Shown in pieces: positions 42,801-49,794 of a stretch of DNA of 64,000 bases. The position numbers were made by a program, and so were the translations under genes. Below the pieces are notes generated by a model. It searched no databases. It was not told the origin of the DNA and saw nothing but the letters and a program-made list of their open reading frames with translations. This stretch comes from Streptomyces filamentosus (GTDB lineage: Bacteria > Actinomycetota > Actinomycetes > Streptomycetales > Streptomycetaceae): NCBI RefSeq assembly GCF_014654895.1, contig NZ_BNBE01000004.1, positions 124,001-188,000 of the forward strand, read 5' to 3'. Position 1 is the stretch's first letter; each line of letters opens with the position of its first letter.

Positions 42801-44819
42801 GGCGTGGTGGGCTCCGGCTACTACCGGTGGGGCTCCGACGCGGACGTCTCCCACCAGTACCTGGAGCAGCTGGCGGCGGTGACCGGCGACACCGACGCGG
42901 TGGCCGTGCCCGGCCGCCTCCACTTCGACCTGCCGTCGCTCCCCTGGTCCGGGCTGCCGTTCACCCCGCTCCTCGACCGGCCGGCCGCGCTCGCCTACCG
43001 GGCCGTCGCGCCCGGCACCGACCCCGGCCACCGCGACGCGCTGCTCGGCCTGCTCCGGAGGGCCGACGCCCTCGGCCTGCTGTCGGCGGCCGGATCCGCC
43101 GACCGCTGGCGGCGGGTGCTGCTGCACCTGGCGGAGCCGCATCTGACCGCCCCGGACGGGCAGGCGCGGAACACGTCGCACCGCAGCGTGGTGCCGCTCG
43201 GCGGCGGGGCCGCCCTCGGCCTCACCGAGCACAGCGACAGCGTGCCCGACGGGCGGGAGTTCGGCGCCCTGCTGTACGACCCGAGCGGGCGCTTCGAGGT
43301 CCCGGGGCCGTACGCGGTGCGCGGCAGCGGTCCCGTCGGCGACCGCGGGCGCGGCGCGGACTGGGCGGCGGCGTTCCTGAAGGAGGCGGAGGCGCAGGGC
43401 GCGGCGCCGTTCCCGCCCGGGGCGGCCGAGGAGTTCGGGCGCCTCACCGGGGCCTCCCGGGCGCTCGCCGGGCTCGTTCTGACCGGCATGCCCCAGGTCG
43501 ACAGCCACGAGAACAACTTCCTGCCCGTGGAACTGCGCAAGACCCTCGGCCTGAAGGTCGCCGAGGCCGCGCAGGCCCGGGACGAGCTGCGGGCCCTCCC
43601 GGTCGAGGTGCGCCAGGAGGTCGTGGCGGCGCTGCTGCCCGCCGACCCGGCGCGGCTGTGGACCGAGGGCCCGGACGTGGCGGCCGCGGCCGAGGTGTGG
43701 AACGCGCGCGTCGGCCGCCGGGTGCCGGTTCCCGACTGGCTGACGGCCGAGGCCGCGCGGGCGGTGCGCGGCGGCTGGCCCGCCCCCCGGGCGCTGGCCG
43801 CGGTGCTGGACCCGGCGGGCTCCCCCGAGCTGGGCACGGACGTGGCCTGGCGGATCGAGCGGGACCGGCCGGAGCCGGCGGAGCCCGCCGAGGCGCCGTT
43901 CACCGGCACCGTCCTGACGGGCGCCGTGAGCCTGCTGGCGTGGCTGGCGCACCGCCTCCCGGCGGGCGAGCCGCTGCGGGCGGCGCTGCCGGGCGCGCTG
44001 ACGGCCGTGCGGCAGCGGCTGGCCTCGCCCGACCTGCTGGTCGCCGTCGGGCGCTACACCAGCCTGGCGGAGTTCCGGAGGGTGGCGGGCGCCCCCACGG
44101 AGACGGCCCCGGACCACGAGCGCTACGGGGCGGTGCTGATGGCCACGCACGACGGGCAGCCGCTGCCCGCGGTGCGGACGTCGCTGCTGGACTCCACCGG
44201 CTCCGACCCGTACCTGGTGGCGCTGCGCGACCCCGATCAGGGGCCGACGGCGGTCGAGACGGCGCTGCGCCGCTGCCACGACCCGGCGTTCGCACGGCTC
44301 CTCGCCGATCCGGGCGCGCCCGCGGCGGGCGCGCCGGACGGGGACGGGACGTGGTGGCCGCAGGACCCCTCGCGGTCGGTGCCCGCGCTGGTGGCGGAGG
44401 CGGCGCAGGCGCACGGCCTGGGGGCCGACGCCGCGGCGCTGTACCTGATGCTGCTGGCCCTGCCCGACCCGACCGACCGGAACACGGCCCGATGGACGGG
44501 GTGGAAGCCGGCGCGCCTGAAGGCCGCGCGGGCCGAACTCGCCGCCACCGACCTGGTGGTGTCCGCCGTCCGGGCCCGCGCGGGACGCTCGCTGTTCCTG
44601 CCGGGCGCCTGGGCGGAGCAGCCGTCGCCCGGACTCCCCGTCGAGCAGTGGAAGCTGACGCTGTTCGGCCTGCCCGCGAGCGGCCGGCCCGTCCTCGGGC
44701 CGCTGGTGCCGACGGAACCGGTCGCCGAGCTGTACGCCCGGGCCTGGCGGCGGATCACCGACGGCGACCTCCCGCGCTTCGAGGAACTGAAGGTGAAGCG
44801 CACCCGCCGGCGCCGCTGA
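39834..44819 (+). CDS. Very large (1661-residue) protein of MoxR/VWA operon, unknown domain content
   Basis: The gene starts with GTG (GGGTGGGA upstream) and overlaps the DUF4132 stop. The first about 35 residues are Thr/Gly-rich (TGTTATNGTTTVDGTANG). The rest is Ala/Leu/Arg-rich with recurring short motifs but no catalytic signature I know. Recognisable stretches include HFLPVFYEQSARIFLAVENT and VEDVAALVRDAFPALTAPEL. WSLRSGQVSLPLPGGGRTTG and GTSYWVYENGGGTDESGWVE recall beta-propeller-like turns in the middle (residues about 620-720). There is no signal peptide or membrane helix. In comparable Streptomyces clusters a protein of this size sits in the same position. It may be a scaffold between DUF4132 and the ATPase. 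It is not homologous by eye to YehI beyond position. Confidence 0.8.
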   Translation: MTGTTATNGTTTVDGTANGTAGGTTAADGAALLDAGAVLPVGTAGAGPAAVELTARTYRHPVLGEDRVVVRLTAAELGAAEDLAAGFLGLEPAAEPVVVGLGRRQELGFPEWVLVHHPEDGHHALAVVPELDRLARQAKTKPKAALDACLELAGRLAASVPHFLPVFYEQSARIFLAVENTTYAGQLFGRARTSEAQHGLPVDEDRLDAVFLEFALAGALPVKVLSGYGKELSARLAPQEAYERFRRLCVRRTAGGLAPSAQAATELRRLARAAGLPAAEAEQDHLAELLPLPATLRAATGWWKAQRGALVALARRVPAVRGTLLTLTPSSDDGALSELWLEILAESGAEAGLVDADLPAEERCADGADGWLERFHAARHRGWGPRPTPTALLDLVERAADRIREGLAARPEGRREVRIGIEDANLLDLLLALDIPVTAPAPEKESGGRRYGVSLDLTDWHNSERPRDLAALAADPRFHRAFDRGADSFNGGGHGEDVMRRLAGAAGGRELLARWTRAVARKSVAAGLPGLPDALSTLSWLPSEALALAPDEVAAAAGADLGETLARTLRGGLWEELGWPEWERAVAELSPGRSDAEGLTVAEAWPYLIVANATQARVIGADSTVLVHDLRVPSSASSVRSRGFHYVDGALFVFWSAYGSGTAQGYWHTAPDRLVTLDENVNHWSLRSGQVSLPLPGGGRTTGRGVLHPGDSRLPQEAAVISDGTSYWVYENGGGTDESGWVEYDPAEGAYGRRSQPGFLADALRPHGPDAVLGAFSSWLRPAPAVEGSVLGAPVDGLLGWRVVRLPGNGWHADDLAGRTVTLPEGAQLPLAAVAFPGDDRPRALSREWRTLALTDPDGVVTLTSEGGRNDLFRTASSLLPPLPFLYALRARDPRGSAALRAADGGTTGTLLKAAAATQRVEDVAALVRDAFPALTAPELVAGVVKALGFAVRQQKALDAVAARLDPAGAPVAERAGGPADRILAQALNGVVGSGYYRWGSDADVSHQYLEQLAAVTGDTDAVAVPGRLHFDLPSLPWSGLPFTPLLDRPAALAYRAVAPGTDPGHRDALLGLLRRADALGLLSAAGSADRWRRVLLHLAEPHLTAPDGQARNTSHRSVVPLGGGAALGLTEHSDSVPDGREFGALLYDPSGRFEVPGPYAVRGSGPVGDRGRGADWAAAFLKEAEAQGAAPFPPGAAEEFGRLTGASRALAGLVLTGMPQVDSHENNFLPVELRKTLGLKVAEAAQARDELRALPVEVRQEVVAALLPADPARLWTEGPDVAAAAEVWNARVGRRVPVPDWLTAEAARAVRGGWPAPRALAAVLDPAGSPELGTDVAWRIERDRPEPAEPAEAPFTGTVLTGAVSLLAWLAHRLPAGEPLRAALPGALTAVRQRLASPDLLVAVGRYTSLAEFRRVAGAPTETAPDHERYGAVLMATHDGQPLPAVRTSLLDSTGSDPYLVALRDPDQGPTAVETALRRCHDPAFARLLADPGAPAAGAPDGDGTWWPQDPSRSVPALVAEAAQAHGLGADAAALYLMLLALPDPTDRNTARWTGWKPARLKAARAELAATDLVVSAVRARAGRSLFLPGAWAEQPSPGLPVEQWKLTLFGLPASGRPVLGPLVPTEPVAELYARAWRRITDGDLPRFEELKVKRTRRRR

Positions 44820-44821
44820 CC

Positions 44822-44904
44822 GGCCGTGCCGTGCGCGGCGGACCCGGCGCCCCCGGAGACGGGGCGCGCCGGGCCCGGCGCACGGCGGGGTTCCCGGCAC
44901 GGCC
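44822..44904 (+). terminator. Nested hairpin between the giant gene and the MoxR gene (possible attenuator)
   Basis: Outer arms GGCCGTGCCG (44822-44831) and CGGCACGGCC (44895-44904) are perfectly complementary. Within lies GCGCCCC-N7-GGGGCGC (44847-44867). The structure begins 3 nt after the stop in a 302-bp gap that holds no gene. It may lower transcription into the ATPase gene, or end the message so that a promoter in 44905-45121 drives the rest. Confidence 0.55.
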
Positions 44905-45121
44905 CGCCCTGCCTCCGGGCCCACCCGTCCCGGGCCGTGCCCACACCGCGCGGGACGGGGCCGCTCCTCCGGCACCCACCGTCCTGGAACCCGCGGCCCC
45001 GGGGGCCCGCGCCTCCGAGGCGTCCCGGCCCCCTCCCCGTGCCCGATCACGCCCCCTCCCCCGCTGCCCCCGTCCGTCTTCCCTCCCCGCCCGCTCCCCC
45101 TCCCTCCCGAAGGAACCGCGC

Positions 45122-46276
45122 ATGACCGTCACCGAACAGTCCGTCCCCGCCCGGCAGGTCCGGCCGGCCGAGGAGCGCCACGCCGCCGAACTCGCCTTCC
45201 TCGCCGCCCAGGACCCGGGTCCCCGGCCGCCCGGCTGGCTGCTCACCCCCCGGGCCGTCGTCACCTTCGTCTGCGGCAGCGCCGGGGTCGAGCTCGCGCT
45301 GCCGGAGCGGCGCGAGGGGCTGCCCGCGAAGCTGGCGATCAGCCCGAAGTTCGTCGGCGAGCGGGCGCTCGTGGAGCGGTGCGTGGTCACCCTGGCCGGT
45401 GAGCGCGGACTGCTCCTGACCGGCGAGCCGGGCACCGCCAAGTCGATGCTGTCGGAACTGCTCGCCGCGGCCGTCTGCGGCACGAGCGCCCTCACCGTCC
45501 AGGGCACCGCGGGCACCACGGAGGACGCCTTCCGGTACGGGTGGAACTACGCCCTGCTGCTCGCGCAGGGCCCCACCCCGCAGGCCCTGGTCGACTCCCC
45601 GGTGCTGTCCGCGATGCGCACCGGCCGGGTGGTGCGGGTCGAGGAGATCACCCGCTGCCTGCCCGAGGTGCAGGACGCCCTGGTGTCGCTGCTGTCCGAC
45701 CGCCGGGTCACGGTCCCCGAGCTGACCGCGACGGAGGACGCCGTGGTGAGCGCGGCCCCCGGCTTCACGGTGATCGCGACGGCCAACCTCCGGGACCGGG
45801 GCGTCTCGGAGATGTCGGCCGCGCTCAAGCGGCGCTTCAACTTCGAGACCGTGGACCCGATCGCCGACGCCGACGCCGAGGCGACCCTGATCCGGCGTCA
45901 GGCGGTCGCGGCGGTGCGGCGGGCCGGGGCGGAGTTCGGGGTCGACGACGCCGTCCTGGACGCCCTGGTGACGGTCTTCCGCGACCTGCGGTCGGGCCGG
46001 TCCACCGAGGGCTGGGACGTGGAGCGGCCGGGCACCGTCATGTCCACCGCCGAGGCGGTGCAGGTGGCGGCCTCGCTGGGACTCTCGGCGGCCTACCTGC
46101 CCGGCGGCGACGTCCTCGACCTGCTCCCCGGCCACCTCCTCGGCGTCGTCCGCAAGGACGATCCGGCCGACCACGCCCGGCTGCTCGGCTACTGGGACGG
46201 GCCGGTCCGCCGCCGCGCGGAGACCGGTTCGGCCATGTGGCGCCGTCTCTGGGACCTGCGCGGGAGCCTGCGGTGA
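45122..46276 (+). CDS. MoxR-type AAA+ ATPase of the VWA/SWIM system
   Basis: The 384-residue ATPase has Walker A GEPGTAKS (residues 101-108), a modified Walker B (VRVEEITR, 171-178, Val-Glu-Glu instead of Leu-Asp-Glu), sensor 1 in VIATANLRDRGV (near Asn222) and Arg-finger region ALKRRFNFE (near 237-238). QGTAGTTEDAFRYGWNYALL is the MoxR lid/strand region, close to E. coli YehL. MoxR ATPases remodel partner proteins together with VWA subunits, as in RavA-ViaA or cofactor insertion. The ATG follows GAAGGAACCGCGC. Its stop overlaps the DUF5682-VWA start (GTGA), which couples the two. Confidence 0.92.
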   Translation: MTVTEQSVPARQVRPAEERHAAELAFLAAQDPGPRPPGWLLTPRAVVTFVCGSAGVELALPERREGLPAKLAISPKFVGERALVERCVVTLAGERGLLLTGEPGTAKSMLSELLAAAVCGTSALTVQGTAGTTEDAFRYGWNYALLLAQGPTPQALVDSPVLSAMRTGRVVRVEEITRCLPEVQDALVSLLSDRRVTVPELTATEDAVVSAAPGFTVIATANLRDRGVSEMSAALKRRFNFETVDPIADADAEATLIRRQAVAAVRRAGAEFGVDDAVLDALVTVFRDLRSGRSTEGWDVERPGTVMSTAEAVQVAASLGLSAAYLPGGDVLDLLPGHLLGVVRKDDPADHARLLGYWDGPVRRRAETGSAMWRRLWDLRGSLR

Positions 46277-49200
46277 CCGTCCCCGACCCCAGGGCGGCCG
46301 TCGACGCGCTGGCCGCGTCGCGCGCCCCGTACCTGCTGGGCGTGCGGCACCACAGTCCGGCGCTCGCCGCCGTGGTGCCCGCCCTGCTCGACGCGGCGGA
46401 CGCCGAGGTGGTCTGCGTGGAGCTGCCGCCGGACTTCCGGCCGTGGCTGGAGCACCTCGCCGACCCCGAGACGGTCGCCCCGGTCGCCCTCGCCGGGACG
46501 GGCGAGGGCGGACGACTGGCGTTCTACCCGTTCGCGGACTTCTCGCCGGAACTCGCGGCCGTACGGTGGGCCCGTGACCGGGGCGCCGAGGTCGTCTGCT
46601 GCGACCTGCCCCTCGGCGACCCCGGCTGGTCGGCGGGGGCGGAGGAGGTCCCGGCGGAAGGGGAGGAAGCAGGGGCGGGAACGGGCCCCGGGCGGCGGCT
46701 GTTCGCCGACGCGCTGACCGCCGCCGGCACCGGCCGGGACGGGGACGACCTGTGGGACCGGGCCGTCGAGGTGCTCGCCCCCGGGTGCGCGCCCGAGGCG
46801 GTGCGCCGGGCGGCGCTCGGCGTGGGCTGGGCGCTGCGCGCCGACGCCGTCGTGCCCGCCTCCGACCTGGCGCGCGAGGCCCGGATGCGCCGGGTGATCG
46901 CGGCGGCGGGCACGGGCGGGAAGCGGGTCGCGGCCGTGGTCGGCGCCTTCCACGCCCCCGCGCTGGCCCCGGCCCCCGACGGGACGGCCCCGGGGGACCT
47001 CGACGGCGCACCGGCCGAGGGGGCCGTCACCTCCTTCGTGCCGTACTCCTTCGACCTGCTGGACTCCCGGTCGGGCTATCCGGCGGGCATCCGCGATCCG
47101 CGCTGGCAGCAGGCCGTGTTCGAGGCGGGCGGCGTGCCGGAGCGGCTGCGGGACGCGGCCTCGGCCGCCCTGACGGGGCTGTGCCGGGAGCTGCGCCGCG
47201 CGGGCCACACCGCCGGTACGGGCGAGGCGGCCGAGGCGCTGCGGCTCGCCTGCGACCTGGCCGCCCTGCGCGGGCTGCCCGCCCCGGGCCGGGGCGAACT
47301 CCTGGAGGCCGTCACCACCGTGCTGGGGCAGGGCGAACCGCTCGGCCGGGGCCGGGCCCTCGCGCGCGCCCTGGAGGCCGTGTTCGTCGGCACCGTACGG
47401 GGCAGGCCGACCCCGCACGCGCCCCGGTCCGGCCTCGGACCGTCCGTGGAGGAGGAGCTGGCCCGGCTCCGGCTGCCCCGCCCGGACGAGCCCGAGCCGC
47501 GCGAGGTGCGGCTCGACCCGCTGCGGTCGCCGCTGGACGGGCGCCGCGAGGTGCTGCTCCAGCGGCTCCTCGTGATCGGCGCCTCGTACGGCGAGCCGAT
47601 CGCCGTGGCGGCGACCGGGGACGGCACCGCGCTGGGCACCAAGTGGCGGCTGGCGTGGACGCCTTCGGTGCCGGCGCGGCTCGACCTGGCCGGGGCCCGC
47701 GGGGTGACGGCCGCGCAGGCGGCGGCGGGCACGCTGGGCGAGACCGCGCGGCGGGAGGCCGCCGAGGGCGGGCCGACGCCGGCGCAGGTGCTCGCGGGGC
47801 TCACCGCCGCCGCCCGCTGCGCTCTTCCCGAGCTGGTCAAGGAGCGGCTGCGGGAGGCGGCGTCGGTGCTGCCCGACGCGGCGGACCTGCCCGAACTCCT
47901 CACCGCCCTGGACCTGCTGGAGGGCCTGCGGCGCGGGCACTTCCCGGGCGCCGGGCCGGAGGCGCGCGAGGCGGCGGGCGCGCTGACGGGCGAGCTCCTG
48001 GAGGCCGCCGTGCGCGCGCTGCCGGGACTCGCCGGGAGCGACGCGCCCGCGGACGCCGCGGCCCTGGTCGCGCTGGCCGACCGGACGGCGGCGCGGCAGC
48101 TGGGGCTGCGGATGGACCGGGCGCTCGCCGACCTCGCCTCGGACGGTTCGCCGCTGGTCCAGGGCGCGGCCCTCGCGGTCCGCGTCCTGCTGGACCTCGA
48201 TCCGGCCGCCGGGCTCGGGGAGCGGGCGGCGGGCTGGATCGACGGCGCCACCGGCCCCGAGGCGCGCCGGGCGCTCGCGAAGCGGCTGGCCGGTCTGCTC
48301 ACCGCCGCCGGGCCGCTGCTCCAGATGTCCCCGGACGCCCTCGGGCCGCTCCTCGACCGGGTCGGCACGCTGGCCGACCAGGACTTCCTGGACCGGCTGC
48401 CGGCGCTGCGGGGCGGTTTCGACGCGCTGTCGCCGGCCGCCCGGGACCGGCTCCTCGCCACGGTCACCGAACGGCTCGGCGACCGGCTCGACCTCTCCCT
48501 GGACGCCCCGCCCGAACTCCTCGCCCTGTGGGCGGCGGCGGACGCGGCGGGCCTGGCTGCGCTGAAGGACCTGGCGCTGCCCGGCGCGGCGGCCGGTTCC
48601 GTACCGGAGTCGCGGGCGCCCGCCCCCGTACCGGCGTCCGGCGGTGCCCCGGTGCCACCGGCGGCGGAGCACGGGATCGGGGCCGCCGACCGGTGGCGGC
48701 TGCTCCTCGGCAGGCACCGGGAGCGGCTGGGCGACCGGGCCCGCCGCTACGCCCACGCGCTGGACGAGCTGTACGGCCACGGGCGCGGCGAGGGTTCCGA
48801 CGGGCTCGACGGCGGGGCGGCCGGGCGGGGCGGCGGGCAGGAGGCGTCGTTCCCGACCGCCCGCGAGTGGGCGGAGGAGCTGGAGGCCCTGTTCGGGGCC
48901 GACGTCCGCGAGGAGGTCCTCGCGGACGCCGCCGACGCGGGCCGCTCCGACGTGCTGGCGCAGCTGGACCCGGCCGCCGTCCGGCCCTCGGTGGAGCTGC
49001 TGTCCTCGGTGCTGTCGCTGGCCGGCGGCATGCCGGAGGCGCAGCTCGCGCGGCTGCGGCCGCTGGTGAAGCGGCTCGTCGACGAGCTGTCGAAGGAGCT
49101 GGCCACCCGGGTGCGTCCGGCCCTGTCGGGGCTGTCGTCGCCCCGGCCCACCCGGCGCCCCGGGGGGCGCCTCGACCTCGCCCGGACCCTGCGGGCCAAT

Positions 49201-49794
49201 CTGGCGCACACCCGGCGGCTGGACGACGGGCGGGTCGTGGTGGTCCCGGAGAAGCCGGTGTTCGGCACCCGGGCGGGCAAGGAGGCGGACTGGCGGCTGA
49301 TCCTCGTGGTCGACGTGTCCGGCTCGATGGAGGCGTCCGTCGTCTGGTCGGCGCTGACGGCCGCGGTGCTGGGCGGCGTGCCGACGCTGTCCACGCACTT
49401 CCTGGCGTTCTCCACGCAGGTGGTGGACCTCACCGACCGGGTGGAGGACCCGCTCTCCCTGCTCCTCGAAGTACGGGTCGGCGGCGGCACCCACATCGCC
49501 GCGGGTCTGGCGCACGCGCGGACGCTCGTCACCGTGCCCAGCCGCACCCTCGTCGTCGTGGTCAGCGACTTCGAGGAGGGCGGGCCGCTCTCCGGCCTCC
49601 TCGGGGAGGTCCGCGCGCTGGCGTCGTCCGGGGTGCACCTGCTGGGCTGCGCCGCCCTCGACGACGCGGGGGCGCCCCGCTACTCGGTGCCGGTGGCGCG
49701 CCGGCTCGTCGCCGCCGGGATGCCGGTGGCCGCCCTCAGTCCGCTCGCCCTCGCCCGCTGGGTCGGCGACCGCCTCCGTGGAGAAGCCCGTTGA
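46273..49794 (+). CDS. DUF5682-VWA fusion protein of MoxR/VWA operon
   Basis: The 1173-residue protein appears to join two E. coli-type partners. The N-terminal about 900 residues match DUF5682/YehM (YLLGVRHHSPALAAVVPALL, VCVELPPDFRPWLEHLADPE, VAAVVGAFHAPALAPAP, VTSFVPYSFDLLDSRSGYPA). The C-terminal part is a von Willebrand A domain like YehP, with metal site D1014-V-S-G-S (VVDVSGSMEAS), Thr in GGGTHIAAGL and Asp in VVVSDFEEGG. A helical linker lies between, at about residues 720-960. In E. coli these are separate proteins. Fusion implies they act together. TraB-like protease homology of DUF5682 is suggested in the literature but not visible as catalytic residues here. Confidence 0.85.
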   Translation: MTVPDPRAAVDALAASRAPYLLGVRHHSPALAAVVPALLDAADAEVVCVELPPDFRPWLEHLADPETVAPVALAGTGEGGRLAFYPFADFSPELAAVRWARDRGAEVVCCDLPLGDPGWSAGAEEVPAEGEEAGAGTGPGRRLFADALTAAGTGRDGDDLWDRAVEVLAPGCAPEAVRRAALGVGWALRADAVVPASDLAREARMRRVIAAAGTGGKRVAAVVGAFHAPALAPAPDGTAPGDLDGAPAEGAVTSFVPYSFDLLDSRSGYPAGIRDPRWQQAVFEAGGVPERLRDAASAALTGLCRELRRAGHTAGTGEAAEALRLACDLAALRGLPAPGRGELLEAVTTVLGQGEPLGRGRALARALEAVFVGTVRGRPTPHAPRSGLGPSVEEELARLRLPRPDEPEPREVRLDPLRSPLDGRREVLLQRLLVIGASYGEPIAVAATGDGTALGTKWRLAWTPSVPARLDLAGARGVTAAQAAAGTLGETARREAAEGGPTPAQVLAGLTAAARCALPELVKERLREAASVLPDAADLPELLTALDLLEGLRRGHFPGAGPEAREAAGALTGELLEAAVRALPGLAGSDAPADAAALVALADRTAARQLGLRMDRALADLASDGSPLVQGAALAVRVLLDLDPAAGLGERAAGWIDGATGPEARRALAKRLAGLLTAAGPLLQMSPDALGPLLDRVGTLADQDFLDRLPALRGGFDALSPAARDRLLATVTERLGDRLDLSLDAPPELLALWAAADAAGLAALKDLALPGAAAGSVPESRAPAPVPASGGAPVPPAAEHGIGAADRWRLLLGRHRERLGDRARRYAHALDELYGHGRGEGSDGLDGGAAGRGGGQEASFPTAREWAEELEALFGADVREEVLADAADAGRSDVLAQLDPAAVRPSVELLSSVLSLAGGMPEAQLARLRPLVKRLVDELSKELATRVRPALSGLSSPRPTRRPGGRLDLARTLRANLAHTRRLDDGRVVVVPEKPVFGTRAGKEADWRLILVVDVSGSMEASVVWSALTAAVLGGVPTLSTHFLAFSTQVVDLTDRVEDPLSLLLEVRVGGGTHIAAGLAHARTLVTVPSRTLVVVVSDFEEGGPLSGLLGEVRALASSGVHLLGCAALDDAGAPRYSVPVARRLVAAGMPVAALSPLALARWVGDRLRGEAR

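Noticed and set aside
39798..45050. A 1750-codon minus-strand frame opposite the giant gene
   Set aside because: The sequence is Arg/Gly/Val/Pro-rich without domains, while the plus strand has an operon-linked GTG with ribosome-binding site and overlaps.
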